Source of the DNA: Paracamarosporium sp. OC-R06-R3
Taxonomy: Eukaryota; Ascomycota; Dothideomycetes; Pleosporales; Didymosphaeriaceae
Length of the DNA stretch: 64,000 nucleotides
Assembly: GCA_019828545.1 (NCBI GenBank)
Contig: JACVRA010000401.1
Coordinates: forward strand, 109,131-173,130
Direction: 5' to 3'
Under the pieces are notes generated by a model. It had not been told where the DNA came from. It was given only the letters and a program-made list of their open reading frames with translations, and ran no database searches. Position numbers and translations under genes: made by a program. The first letter of the stretch is position 1; the number at the start of each line of letters is the position of its first letter. Of this stretch, positions 23,963 through 36,473 are shown in pieces.

Positions 23963-25117
23963 ATGCCGCGAAAGTGGGTTAAAGATGAGTTTAGGCGGTC
24001 GATGAAGTCGTAAGTCTTTGCTTCCTAGACTGTCTAGCCTCTACATTTGCCGAGACTGCAGTCTAATAGAGTTACGAAAGGCTTCTTGAAACTGGCGATT
24101 ACTCCGACCTCAAGATCACCTGTAGCTACCAGGAATGGAACGTTCACAAAGCACTCGTTTGCTCCCAGTCCGAATTCTTCGCCGCAGCGGCCCACTCCGG
24201 TGGCAAGGTACGTCGTGTGCAATAGGTAATATGAAGCTGCAGCTAAAATAATTAGGAGGCCTGCGATGGAGTAATCGACTTGCCAGAAGATGACCCCGAA
24301 GCGGTTGGATGCATGATTCAATTCATGTATGAATTGGATTATCACCTACCTTCTGATAACGACGTTGGACCCTGGTGGATAAGGGCCGATTGGAGGTATT
24401 GGGAATGTGCGCCAGATGGTAAACCTTCCGGTATGCTCGCCGCATCCAGGAGGGAGGTAGATCAAATCTCTTGGAGATTGTCACGCAAACATATCAGCAC
24501 ATTGTTGGCAGAATTTCCAACCCTCGAGCTGTTAGGTCCCCGTTTGCTTCTATACCTACTGGTGCTGACTCAGATGTACATAGAAATGTGCGGACAAAGT
24601 GATCACCCTGGATGGCAGCGAAGACGACCAGATGGTGATGATTACTATTGCCAGCTCTCTCCCTCATTCGCTAGAACACTCAAGCGAGTATCCTCTCCCT
24701 ATCAACTATCGAGATGCCTATATCCACGCGCATGTGTATTCGATCGCCGACAAATACAGCCTTCCCGGTCTAAAGCGTGTGGCTGCATACAAATTTGAAG
24801 AGAGTCTGAAATCCATGTTTTCGGGGAAGGAAGTCTTTGAAGCCATCACTGCTGCCTTCACTACCACTCCGGAAACCGATACTACTCTTCGAGATATTGT
24901 GGCAAAGTATGTTTACGGAGAAAAAAAGATATACGGCATGTACAGGGAGCTAGACGAGAGCATGCAGTCTACTCATAGACTGGCTTACCATGTCTGGAAA
25001 CACGAGTGGTCCGTGATGGGTCAAGAAGTATTGATAATCGGGCGATCAACACGCAGACCTCGTAAGCAAGCATCTGGGCGTCGCTATTTCTCGCAAGGGA
25101 TTAAGGGGCAATCATGA
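23963..25117 (+). CDS. BTB/POZ-domain protein, about four exons
   Basis: Exon 1 is 23963-24009 and exon 2 is 24072-24207. Exon 3 starts at 24256 and the last exon probably runs 24584-25117. The BTB core is clear: [27 protein letters not shown], then [18 protein letters not shown]. Further on, [19 protein letters not shown] matches the region after the BTB fold. The third exon stays open past a needed frame change, so its 3' end is unresolved; a GT at 24477 is one phase-compatible choice. The part between (24360-24600) is variable in this family. Fungal BTB proteins of this size are usually thought to be adaptors for cullin-3 ligases, but nothing in the sequence shows a partner. Confidence 0.7.
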
Positions 25118-26057
25118 ATGAGACTGACAGTAGATTCAGGTTTCAGACCACAAACGTAAGCTTGCCGTTATAACCCCAGCGTGGTACAAACTCTATCAAA
25201 CAGGATGATTTATGGTACCAATACCATCCAATCAAGGCATACGTAGATAGGTTTGGTATCTGAGAACTGGCGTTTTGTAGCCTGCGATGCCTCAGATGAA
25301 TGAACAAGGGAATTCACACTTGATACTTGAGAGGAAGTTTGAGTTGATTGACCAGACCTCGCCTCAAGATGCATTGCAGATACGCGTTCGCTCTAAGAGA
25401 TCGCAGGAACTACCTGCCTTTAATTTTGCTAGGAATAAAGTATAACCAATGCTCACACGTGGAGCTGTCATTCTAGAGATTTGAATAGGACCATTATTGA
25501 CTGCGAAAACCTTCCCTTGCGGTTACATACAGACATTTACACTCTATAAGTCAGCCGTCCATAATGACCGCACTATCTAGAAACGGTACCAACTCGAGTA
25601 TAGAGATTCGTTAGCGGAAGATACATCCTCGAGTGACAACCCGTACGGCTTTCCACATTTACCTGGCACTGCGCCTAATATTTACGACTCACCGTAGAAC
25701 CTCTAAGATTAGAACTGAATTCTGGGGTGTCATCAATACATGGAGAGAAAGCGATCCGGCGATAATGCGACGAATTGTAAAGGCAGATGACGTGAACGAC
25801 CACGACGTTACAGTATGTATGAGACAACTACACAGTTGTGGCCTCATAATTGGGCTGCTTTCGGAGATCCATGTCCACCCCAGATAAATGACGCGTGTCG
25901 GGGTATGTAACACGATTTGTTATTAGAGAACCCTATCATATGACTAGACCTTCACTCAAACGAGATCAATCATCTTATCGCAGCGCAAAGTCTACGCCTA
26001 TACCCAGACTAGGTAACATCTCAGAGAGTGTTACCCCAATCATTAGAACCAAGCTTG
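25118..26057. other. Intergenic region
   Basis: No gene is supported in these 940 bp. Short open frames have no motif. Confidence 0.45.
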
Positions 26058-27280
26058 TTATGTGTCCAGCGTGAAGAAGCAGCTTCCAGGAGTGGAGCAC
26101 TTGTTGTGCCAATGGCAAGAGTCGTCCTCACCATTCGAGCCATCCTTGTCGTCCCAGCGCGCGTCGTCTCTACAGATGACCTGATGGCCTTTGGGTCCAT
26201 CCTTACACTCTCCATCTACGCGAGGGGTCACGCACAGTACATCGAAGTCCATTACAGCATTCTCGTAGACCTCCTGGAACTTGGGTACCATCCTGCGCCG
26301 GACTTGATCCCTGTGGCGATAGATCAACAGATGCACACTTGATCAATCGCGTTAACTTACCATATGACACCCTGAGTTCCTACGCAATCGAACTTGCCTT
26401 CATCGGTTTTGCCATTGAACGCAATGTTGACCCTCAAGTGTGGGTCTCTGTACGTTCCAGGTTTCTCGTTTGGCCCTCGGGTATTTTCGAGGCGCACTTC
26501 TATCTGGTCTGCACTGTTGGCAAACTCCCTGCACTTTTCATGCTTCTTGCCGAACCCTCGAAGTTGATAACGACTGGTCTCGCATTCTGTGATCTCCTTG
26601 AATACTGCCCAAAGAGTTCTGATGAAAAGTCCTTTGAGCTGAGAGGACATCTCATAGCTGGCTATCTTGACGCCCACATACGAGTTCTTTCCGGCATTGT
26701 AGTAAATTTCGTCCAGTCGCTTTTCATCGCTGTAAGTGCATTCGCTCCCACTAGGCCTGCCATCGGGGCACAGTTCCACGAGCGCGTCTCGAAAACGCAT
26801 CGCAAGATCAACGGTTCCAGAACCCTCCTTTCTCCATGTAATACCCACATGTTGACTGGAAGATAATCAGCATATTTTGTCTATATGTAGCTGTTCGGTT
26901 CAGGTACTACGTACCGCCTCCAGCCGATAAGGATCACCAGCTTGAGGTTCACATCGTTAGCCGTATCGGCTAAGCCCATTGCCATTGCGGCAGAGTATGC
27001 ACCAGGAACTTTGTTTGATTGCGTGCCTGTACATATAATCAGCGAAAGGTGCCACGAAACATAGCAAAGCTGTTGTACCATTGAAGAGGGCAAATTCAGT
27101 CGCGATGGTGTCTGCGCCCTCTAGGGGACTGATACCTGAAGCAGCGAAAGACGCTGCATCATCAGGCGTGATTCCTAGATTGATCCAGGGTGTGAGGTCC
27201 GGACTGGTAGCATTGGAGAAGGGCGCGGCGAGAGTATGCCAGGCAAGCGCGGCCAAGAAGAGTGCGATAGAGTTGAGCAT
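26058..27280 (-). CDS. Secreted protein of unknown family (candidate effector), four exons
   Basis: Minus-strand exons are 27280-27079, 27026-26915, 26855-26361 and 26310-26058, giving 353 residues. The first 19 residues (MLNSIALFLAALAWHTLAA) are a clear signal peptide, followed by a short threonine/proline region. All three introns have good donors (gtacaa, gtacgt, gtaagt) and branch points, and frame is kept throughout. The mature protein has about ten cysteines, including a tail SCHWHNKCSTPGSC, and acidic low-complexity near the end. I recognise no enzyme motif. Secretion, cysteines and lack of a known fold are what is seen in fungal effector candidates, but this is inference. The extreme C-terminus may be different if a further intron begins at the gtgagg near 26130. 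Confidence 0.65.
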
Positions 27281-29566
27281 TGTAGCCGATCGAGTATCGC
27301 AAACTCATATGCGTGAGTATATAGGTTAATTGGCGTGTCTCGAGGGGGTGGAGGACAGGTTTCGTGCGCCAGATTAAGAAGTGACGACCTCCAGGCTTGC
27401 GCACGTGACGCTATCGAACCGCCAAGCAGTGTCATAGGTCTATGCCGCAAAAGTGGAGCAGCTACATTTACAAACTGTTAGAGGGTGATTGGGAACAGAT
27501 ACAGCGCGGTGCTACCGCTTAGGCAATCCGTGTGATCTCAGGCTTAAAAAAAAATGGCAATCGACCTCAAGTCTTCAACTTGCGCAACGACAGACAGACG
27601 AGAAAGCTCTCTGAGTCTTCTCCCATGAAATATTTTCGCTAAGAAGCTAATCTATACCTTACGCATATACCATTCGTCTTCAAGTAGCACGCAGCGCGAT
27701 CGTCGAAGCGGTTGGTCGTAGTTCCCCATGCAGCATTTCGAAGTTCATTGAGCCACTATTAGCGGCCGATCGCATCGAACTTCGCATTACGTGCTATAAT
27801 ACATTCGACGTGGAGTTTCAGACTAGGAAAAAAAAACGTTTTTGCATCTATACATATATCAACTTTGGATTGTGACTATGATCACATCCAGGACTTCTGT
27901 ATCTCATACAGCGGTAGCTTCATAGCTCCTGCAATCGCACATCCAAGGTATTCAACTAAGGTCGATGTCCGAGAAAACTAAAATGCAGATGAGGAGAGTG
28001 AATGAGACGGAAGTAACTTTGATGCATGGCTCCTTAGGCTCTATTGCATTCATGCTACCTAGCTCGCTAACTTATCAATCTCACTTGTATAGTAATTTAT
28101 CATTGAAGAAATTGAGTTTTTCTGAAATAAACAGTCTGCTAAGATAGAAAGGATAAAATGAAAAATAACTGCCCGACCAAAAGAAACGCACGGTTAGCTG
28201 TGCATCAGAAAGGTTAACTAAGGTCCATTCTTCGCTTGACTCCCACCTCGGCAACATTCCATAGCCGAGCTTCTGTATCTTACGGCAACATGGAGAAGCT
28301 GCTAATTTGACCTTATATCGTATCGTGCCTATCCTCGTCACCGGTAGATCCGCCGAACGAAACAGGGATAGCAGAGATCCCTTCTGCATTCGTCTACCGT
28401 GCTGCCAAACTTTGTCTATGGGCATAGCCAGCTTGTGATAGTGATATCCGTACGACGACCTTCAGTTGTTCTGCCTGTCCACATGATGTGGTCATTGGTT
28501 ATCTACTCTATGTAACTAGAGTCGCACAACTAGATGTCTACAACCAAAGACTCGTCTAAGACAATTTTTACGTTCACTAATGTGTCAATCGAACTAAACT
28601 TTGGCACGCGCGACTGGTACACGTCTGTTGTGCACTGTTTACCGAGGAAACGTCTCGCTACGTGTCTCGTTCAACGCATCGGTGCGCAGGGAAAGTCTTG
28701 GCTGCAATATATCGCGCAGGAGCAAACACTTCTGCTTGTGCGCATGAGATGACTCGCACTGTAGATCAGCGGCGAAGCTTCAGTTTGTGGAGAAGGACAA
28801 GGTTTCTCCATATTATGCTAACCGAATGGGGAAAACGGCGTGCATGAGCCCCTTTTTATCTGCCGCTCATCGACCGCTAGTCCATGCAACATTGACATGG
28901 CTAGATGCTTTTGAATCCTTTGCGCTTTGTGACATGGTTAGATGGTTGCTTGTATTCTCGCGGAAGTTGTGGGCTTGTTGATATACTGTGGGCAAGGGCT
29001 GGTCAACGTCCACTTGACCTCATATCATAGGTCCTCGCAATCAAGATCCGCATTTCTACATGTTGCACCTGCCATCGTAAGCATGTCTGCATTCCGATGC
29101 TCATTGTGTGACAGTGAGTTCATTTCACGACTGGCCAATCCTGGGCGTACCTTAATAACAGCCCTGGTCTACCACACGACCCTAACATACCGCACAGACG
29201 ACAGTCTATCCGATCAGCTGTTCGCGATGCAAAAACATTATTTCAAGAGTTCCAGACTTGTTCTTGCTGATTGGTGACAATCCTGTGCCACACTACTGAA
29301 CACCTCCAACGCGGCTCGGTCGCGATATTGAATGGCCATTTCTTGAACAATTGGCGCCTAATTTCCGAGCACCCTGGCTCTCATGGCTAGGTTGGTAGAT
29401 GATACCTGAACGGCTGCTCGGTTGGATGCGCAAGCACGCATGTATAAACAGGCCACTGTAGCCTCGTCTTGATTTACTTCTCCATCCACCAAGGCATTCA
29501 TCCACAGTCGTTTTCGTCTGTATTCACTCTTTTCAGGACCGACCTTATACAGTCATTTTAGCCAAG
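27281..29566. other. Long gene-poor stretch (2.3 kb)
   Basis: I found no coding region with a recognisable domain on either strand. Several AT-rich runs occur (for example near 27.55, 27.83 and 28.1 kb). A TATA-like box (tataaaca, about 29443) lies about 120 bp upstream of the CFEM gene start and may belong to its promoter. Confidence 0.4.
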
Positions 29567-30368
29567 ATGAAGTACACTTTCACGATTGCTGCCCTTGCAG
29601 CTCTTACCGCCGCCCAATCTATCGCCGATCTGCCCTCTTGCTCTCTAACATGCGTGGTCACTGGTGTCAGTGGCATTGGATGCTCTGCTACTGACTTCGA
29701 GTGTTCATGCACCAAGGCGGATGAGTTGACTCCTGCGGTGAGCCAACTCAACTCGTATAATGTTAGTCATACAATCTGATCATACATTAGATCACTCCTT
29801 GTGTACAAGAGGCATGCCCCAGCACTGCCGACCAGCAAAAGGTCATCACGGTTCTTGAAGGCATTTGTGCTTCCGCTGGGTTCCCCATCGACATTCCTGC
29901 GCCTGGCGCATCTAGCTCTGCTGCCCCAAGCTCTGCCGCTCCCACTTCTGCGGCCCCTTCGTCTTCTGAGATAGAAGCAGAGAGCAGCAGCGTTGCCCCT
30001 ACAATCCAGACCTCTGGTAAGTTTCGCCCATTTCTCAACAAATATAATAAACAAATAATAAATGTCTGACGCAACTAACAGTGCCAACACCCTCTTTCAC
30101 GGACATTGTAATCTCAAGTAGCGGTTACGTCTTCCCTACCGCTACGCCTGCTGAATCCTGTGTCGTCGTCACCGTCACCGTCACCAAGACTTCAAGTTCT
30201 GTCGTTGCGCCATACCCAACCGGCCCTGTCGGTACCGGTGTGCCACCTGCTCCTTCAGGCACCGGCGTCCATTCTGCTCCTCCACCATACTTCACGGGTG
30301 CGGCTTCTGCCATGAAGGTGCCCGCAGGCATTGCTGGCATGTTAGGCTTGGCGGCTTTTGTCTTGTAA
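29567..30368 (+). CDS. CFEM-domain GPI-anchored cell-surface protein, three exons
   Basis: Exons are 29567-29737, 29791-30016 and 30082-30368 (227 residues). A signal peptide (MKYTFTIAALAALTAAQS) leads into a CFEM domain. All eight cysteines are present: SCSLTC, GIGC, FECSC, then PCVQEAC and GIC, the last three contributed by exon 2. The aspartate before the fourth cysteine (ATDFECSC) matches the residue that ligates heme iron in Csa2-type CFEM proteins. A Ser/Pro/Ala-rich stalk and a hydrophobic C-terminus (MKVPAGIAGMLGLAAFVL) indicate a GPI anchor. Possible roles are heme/iron capture, adhesion or host contact. Confidence 0.9.
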
Positions 30369-30950
30369 TGTGTATTTGTCCAAACGACATGTGCTTATGG
30401 CTTGATGAATTCAGGGCGAATGTGTGTAGGAGAAGGGGCGATAAATGTGGGTATATAGTAATGTTTAAATCTAAACTTTCCCAGAGATCGTCTGTTGTTT
30501 TCGCTATACTCATGCTGTGGATATGATGACATAGCGCAATATGTAAGTCACAGCTAATAGGCCAATGTCAAATCCCCTTTGATGAATTTATTTGGTGCTG
30601 CGTGTCCATCTAGTGCTTTTGGTATGATCAACGGTGCCCGAATATCTAATCCTGTTCTTTTTTCTTTGTTCAAATACCAGATCATGCTAGAACTTGAAAT
30701 GCATGAGATCATTTTGTTCGAAAATTTATCTATATCATTCCCATATTGAGACAGTGGTCGATTTAGGTCGCAAACCGATGCGTAAAGCCTATTGTCGAAA
30801 GGGCGAACAAAAATTTCCGTCTCAAAAGCAAGTCAGACACCGCAGCTTGGGAAAAGCTAAGCTTTTAAAAGTGTAATGCCCAGCATAACCTTGACGCCAA
30901 CACAAAGTTCTGTACAATTGTAATATTGATTCTTACATGGATGAATTCTA
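30369..30950. other. Intergenic region between two convergent genes
   Basis: No gene is seen in these 582 bp. It should contain two terminators facing each other. Confidence 0.4.
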
Positions 30951-32898
30951 TCAAACCCACTCGAGCACAATACTGTCCCACAACCATCCTCGCCATTGCG
31001 TACTCTCGGTAACCGTAATGTCCACCTTGTTATCTCCGACCTTCAACAACTCCTTCTTCACGTCAAACTGAAGATTTCTCCACTCTCCAGCTTGTGTCGC
31101 ACCACGGTATGTGTCTTGGCTGCTCACTAAAAGCACAGCATTCGACGAGATATTTCCAACCTTCTCATCGTTAACTAGGAGGTTTGACTTCGTGCCACTA
31201 GAGAATCCGGCGAGCGAAGTGTACAGCTTCGCGCCTGTGGCAGACTCTGGAATGCTCTTCAAACCGAATTTGATCGTCCAGGTACCGAGGTTGGACTGCC
31301 CGAAGTACCAGTCACTTGTGTGTGACTTGCCGATGGTATAGGTGAGGTTGCCAGGAGTTTTGGAGATGCGGCCATGTTCGAAAGGGGTGGGGCCACTGAG
31401 AGCGAATCCTCGGGATGTACGGTCGAAGTCCCTAAAGTCAGTGTTAGAACAATGGTATGGTAACGACGTCTTCAACATTCACACGTACCCAATTTGAAAG
31501 ATGCGTTTGGTTTTGTCCGTAACAGTCCATTTTAGGGACTTCAGGTCCGCGTTCTTACGCTTGGAAATGACAACGTCATTCTTTACGAATGAAGTCGTCA
31601 CATCGGCAATGCTTCCCCCGTTGCCCCACGCATACAACCCATAAGTGCCAGTCCGTACATCATCAATGGTGAAGCGTCCTTGCTTATCGGCGTATGCAGT
31701 ATAATAGTAGTCTTTGCCCTGGTCAGCCGTGCTGAGTGCTGAATTGCTGTCACCAAGAAAGACTGCAGCGCCAGATGCCGGTCTTCCGTCGCTAAGTACT
31801 AGTTTGCCAGACACCGAACCACGGGACTGGTATGCTATATCTTTGAACCACTCGTAAGGCCACGCCTTGTCTTCCTGCTTCCAGCGCCTCGCAGCATCGT
31901 CTTTCGAGCCGTCGTTTAAGTACCTTGAAGTGCACGGTCAGTAAGCGAATAGTCCAGTAATATACGTTTTGGACGACTCACCAGAGCCATGGACCCCAGG
32001 TCTTCCCATCCGTAAAATTATCGCTAGAGCGAGCAAGGTAGTGTGTACCATGGATCATGTTCAGCTGAACGGCATCGCCAGTCTTAGATTCCCGATGAAT
32101 CTATGAAGCTGGTCAGATTTTATCCGAATAGTCATTTCAGTTTACTTTTTGAAATCGTACCATAAGTTCCTCTTTTAGATGATCCCCATTATAGTAATCT
32201 TTGCCAGGATTGATATACCAGCTTCCGACATCTTCACCATAGACGCCGTAGTAATTTTGATCTCGTATAAAGGCGGACCAGTCATACTTGGTTAGAAATG
32301 TGCCATCGGCCTTCTGCCAGGTTTCATCCTGAACATTCGTCGCAGCTGCATATTCCGACAACGGAGGTAATTGTCCGTCCTTGACGTTCGTATGTCCGTT
32401 GGGGAAAGAGCCGTTGTCTAGTCGCCATAAGGTTCGAAATTCGCCGAGCGTTGGAAGCGCGTGGTTTACGAAGTATTGGTATGCACCAGCAAGGTCATCA
32501 TAAATGACCCAGTGAAAATCGCCCTCCTTTGCTGTGAATTTAACGTTGATCCAATCTTTACCTGAATCGACGACTGCTGCAGCGGTCCAATTGAGATCAG
32601 ATGCCGCACCATCTGAGCGAAATTTAGTCGTAAGCGCATCTTGTAGGAGGAGAGGAAACTCACTGTAGCTTACATAGTGGCCAGTAGCTGTTGGTCCAAC
32701 ACGATCCTGGCCCTTGTACATGAGCTTGACGCCGTACTGGCGACCCTGGGTCATGTTCCAGATACCATTGCCAATGACCCAAGTTGCGTTGCCCAAGTCC
32801 TTGAGAAAGCTCTTAGGCTTAGTTGCCCTCGGTTCTGCAGGCGCTGCAGTAGAGTAAGCGGCCAGTGCAACGACACCAGCAAGTTGGAACAGGCCCAT
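30951..32898 (-). CDS. Secreted rhamnogalacturonan lyase, polysaccharide lyase family 4, five exons
   Basis: Minus-strand exons are 32898-32664, 32612-32161, 32100-31982, 31923-31489 and 31431-30951, about 573 residues. The signal peptide is MGLFQLAGVVALAAYSTAAP. Intron 1 is 51 nt and in frame, and removing it gives GHYVSYNGAASDLNW, the expected family stretch. Other signatures are TWVIGNGIWNMTQG, GDFHWVIYDDLAGAYQYF, TLGEFRTLWRLDNGSF and GSWYINPGKDYYNGDH. A fibronectin-III-like module (residues ~330-430) and a C-terminal jelly-roll CBM-like module follow, the usual three-part PL4 layout. The enzyme cleaves the rhamnose-galacturonate backbone of pectin by beta-elimination outside the cell. It is divergent from another secreted protein. 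Confidence 0.92.
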
Positions 32899-33792
32899 TG
32901 TGAAGAAATGAAGGCGCTCCGAGAGGGTACAGAGGATCGCAGCGTCTCCGGGAGTTTTTTATATCAATATAGATACCCCTGCGTAAATATAGCTCGGTCA
33001 TGTTGCTCGGTGGCATCTATCCCGATCCGAAACGGCGCTTGCTGTTGGCCCCGCGGGGTACCCCAGACTGATCAACCAAGGATGGAAACCAAACATTATT
33101 CCTGCAATCGGAAGCTTCACACCTCCGAAAGACGAGGCTGAATGCATCTTCATGTTCCGGAGCGAACTCGAGATTGGACTAGGCATATATGTATCTCGGT
33201 TCCGGAGACCAGGTCCCTCGCACCTCGTCGTCAGCGCTGTTCCATCAACATTTGCTTTTCATGTATCGAAAAATACAGCATAACGGGAACTATGTTAACG
33301 ATAACTCTGCGAGAAGGAGGTATGGCAGAGGAGATGCACATTGATGCATATCATCTTGGAGCAGCTAAGTCTAAAGCGGGCCTAGAGCCGAATAGGGAGG
33401 ATTATCGCAGTGGAATGAAAATATCCTACTTTTCTCTGGCGGGGATTCCTACGCCGCCCTCTGCCTTGAACCTTCCTGCTCATCTTGTGTAAATTTCTAC
33501 CATATGCGAAACTACGAAATAGTTGGCACACTGAATTTGCTGCTCTAGAGTTGCCCGTGTGGAACGAGCCTCGGCTGCGGCGATAACCACCCTTCTGAGA
33601 GCGGAGAATATCCCGAACCATCTTGACCCGCTTTCGCTATCGATGATCTTGCGGTTAACCTGCCTTAACAATTCGACCGCTCCACTAGCACCTCACCGCT
33701 TCAGTGGGCCAGATATAATATGTTGTCGCTTTTACAAGCCCGAACGGTCGCGTGCGCAACCTCGAAAACCTCCTTGAATACATATTGTCCGA
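32899..33792. promoter_or_regulatory. Divergent intergenic region between two secreted-protein genes
   Basis: These 894 bp separate the start codons of the PL4 lyase (minus) and the toroid-like secreted protein (plus). There is no gene inside. Such shared upstream regions often coordinate plant-cell-wall genes. No operator was assigned. Confidence 0.35.
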
Positions 33793-35551
33793 ATGAAGGT
33801 CGCAGTCGCTTTGGGAAGGCTGGCAGCATTGAGCGCCATCTCTACAAGAGTAGAAGCTAATGATGTCAACAGCACCGACGATGCGGCAAAACAGCTTTTA
33901 GAAGAGTCTATGAACTGGATGGACATGTACTACGACACCGAAGCAGGCTATCTCTATAACCTCGACTCGAAGGCCCTACTGCATGACACTCGCTCATCAA
34001 TCTGGTACGCCGCCGGCTTGCTCGCTCGAAACGAAGGAGACGATGCAGAACAAGCATCAAGAATTGTGGAAAACGTGATCGTGGGACAGCACAAGAACGT
34101 GAGCTCTCAGTGGTAAGCGCTTCCGATTGGTTTTCCATTAGGTTTAGGTATGTGCCTAAGATTAATCTTCCGCAGGTACGGTGACTACCAAATCTACTTT
34201 GAGGAACCAACCGTAGGAACGCTTCAGTACCCGCCCGTCATATACAACTCCTGGGACCCAAACTGGCGCGGCTTCGTGGGCACGACGCTCATCCTCATGC
34301 TTGAAGAGTTTCAGCACCTAATTCCTTACGACACGCAGTCACGCATATTGGAGAGCCTGCACAATGCCACTGTGGGTGACAGCTACCGAGTAGGTGGCGT
34401 AGACTCAGACAATTTATACGCCTCGTACAGCAATCCGGCTATCATGCGCGCCTTCATGTCTGGCTGGGTTGGTCGCAGGCTTAATGACTCCAACATGACC
34501 ACCGCGGGAGAAACATATGCCAAAGATATTATCGACCTGTTTGAGCGTGCCGACACACTATCAGAGTTTAATTCTGGGACGTATGCTGGTGTGTCGCTGT
34601 ACGCGCTTACGCTGTGGGCTAAGTACCTGCCTCAGACTTCCCTCATGGGCCAGCATGGGGCAAACATGATTGAGAAAACCTGGGAGAAGCTAGGACAGCT
34701 GTACAATGCAAATCTTAAGAATGTAGCAGGGCCATGGGATCGTAGCTACGGATACGATATGAATCGCTACTTGAGTATTCTGGCCCTACAAATTTGGACG
34801 TTGGTGGGAAAAGAGGACGCCCCGATTAACGCAAAGCCGTATACCATGGGCCACAAAAATGACTTCGCCATTGGCCCCCTTGTCGCAATTCTCGCCCCGT
34901 TTCATAATAATTTAGTACCTAATAGTACTCTCTCGGCTTTGCAAACTTTTCCAGATACACACACAGTATCTACTTCGGCTTTCTCTCCGCCGTGGGATAC
35001 GTATCCGCGCAACATCACCGCGTGGCTCTCTCACAACCTCACTATCGGAGCAGAATCCTTCTCGGAGAATGTGATCGGCGGGCCTGCTCAAAATCCATCG
35101 AGCTTCAACCCAGCGGTCGTGCAGTGGAGTAGAAAGGACGGAAGCGTTGGCTGGCTCACTTTGTACGCTCAAGTGGAGAAATTGAATGCTGTAGCGAGCA
35201 AGGGGAAACTGGAGCTGGAATATCCGAGCGGCAATGAGAGCAGTACATTTACATTCTTGGTCGGGACGAACTCGAAGAGTGGCAAGAGAGATGTGGCGAG
35301 TTGGGACGATGTCGAGGGAGTGAAGGTGGGTGTCAACGGGACAGTGGATCCTGAGTACAGCGTCGCATTTAGTGGGTATGTCGGTGGCGCGGGAAAGACG
35401 ATCAAGTAAGTTTTAACATCGAATTTGGAAGACCTACTTATTGACTTCTATCAGTGATTTCGAGTTCTGGAACCTCACATATAGGATGCCTAAAAGTAGT
35501 AAAGAGATTCCGCAGGTTACACTTAGCTTCGAACTAGACTCGACGGCGTAG
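33793..35551 (+). CDS. Secreted predicted alpha/alpha-toroid protein, unknown function, three exons
   Basis: Exons are 33793-34112, 34176-35405 and 35455-35551 (548 residues). The first splice makes SSQWYGDYQIYFEEP. The second replaces a weak C-terminus by NDFEFWNLTYRM and so on to TAG at 35549-35551. A signal peptide spans about residues 1-22. Repeated helical stretches with N-glycosylation sites (NVSS, NDSN, NMT, NIT, NLT) precede a beta-rich C-terminal part (GSVGWLTLYAQVEKL). The pattern resembles six-hairpin or toroid glycosidases and lyases, but I cannot assign a CAZy family. Being divergent from a pectin lyase suggests a role in polysaccharide use. Confidence 0.75.
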
Positions 35552-36473
35552 ACAGAATAAAGAGAAGTCAACTTTGGAATGGCTAAATAGACTGTACCAC
35601 CCATTAAAAATTTTAGCGCAATGTCCACCAGGAAGACACTCTTAGCTCAGCAATCTCTTGGAGACATCTACCCAAAACGCCCAATTCTACAGCGACATAG
35701 CGCTTTCCTGCATAGCCGCCTTCCCAATCTAAGGGTGTCGGTCATGCCTGGTGGCAGTGATGGCATAGATATCTCAATACCTTGCAAACGCTCGTAGCGA
35801 TACGACTAGAACGAAGCCTTTCCTTTGCATGGTGCGTGAGCACTCTACGCTTTCTGACTCGGTGTATTGGGAAGCTGAAGCTGATTGGGCGCATGAAACG
35901 TCGGATGACCGAGAATCTGCATGGGGGCGGCGTAGTTGTGCAGGGCCTGTCAAGGGGCATGCTCGTGCTCAAGCCGTAAAATTTGCGTTATCTACTCGAC
36001 TTATAACGCTTCTAAGTATATTTTTCTGTTGTCGGTAGTAACTATGTCGTGGCTTTTCTTTGAAAGAGTGCCAGAGGGTCAACGTATCTGTCAGCATTCT
36101 ATGTGTTCACCTGCACAGTTACTAGGACTATTACAGGTATAGAAACAGGCCCAAAAAGCAAGTACATGCGCGCATAAAGTTAGAGGGCTGTGTAAAAACT
36201 GCTCGTGTCATGGCCATCTAGCCGCGCGCTCAACAGGCAGGTCCGAAGAACCTGAGACGTGGCTGAGGACATTTGTGAAGGCTGCGCAGCAGCAGGCTTG
36301 GACGATTGTGATTCGCCAAAAGCAGTTTCGGTGATATCTTAGACGAACACACAAGTATATAGAGATGCGCCGAGAGACTTCACAACACAACTGTAGGGTT
36401 TCCACACCGCGGACCGTATTGCATTTCCTATCAATTATCTCCAAAGCCGATTGTTTAATTATTAGTATTCAAC
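35552..36473. other. Intergenic region
   Basis: No supported gene is seen in these 922 bp. Confidence 0.4.

Noticed and set aside
27281..29566. Several 60-115-codon frames in the long gene-poor stretch
   Set aside because: None shows a domain, signal peptide or consistent splice partners. They fit chance in AT-rich DNA.
33793..35551. Assignment of the secreted protein to GH76 or GH105
   Set aside because: The helical-repeat look is suggestive, but the catalytic Asp-Asp or other signature residues of those families could not be found.
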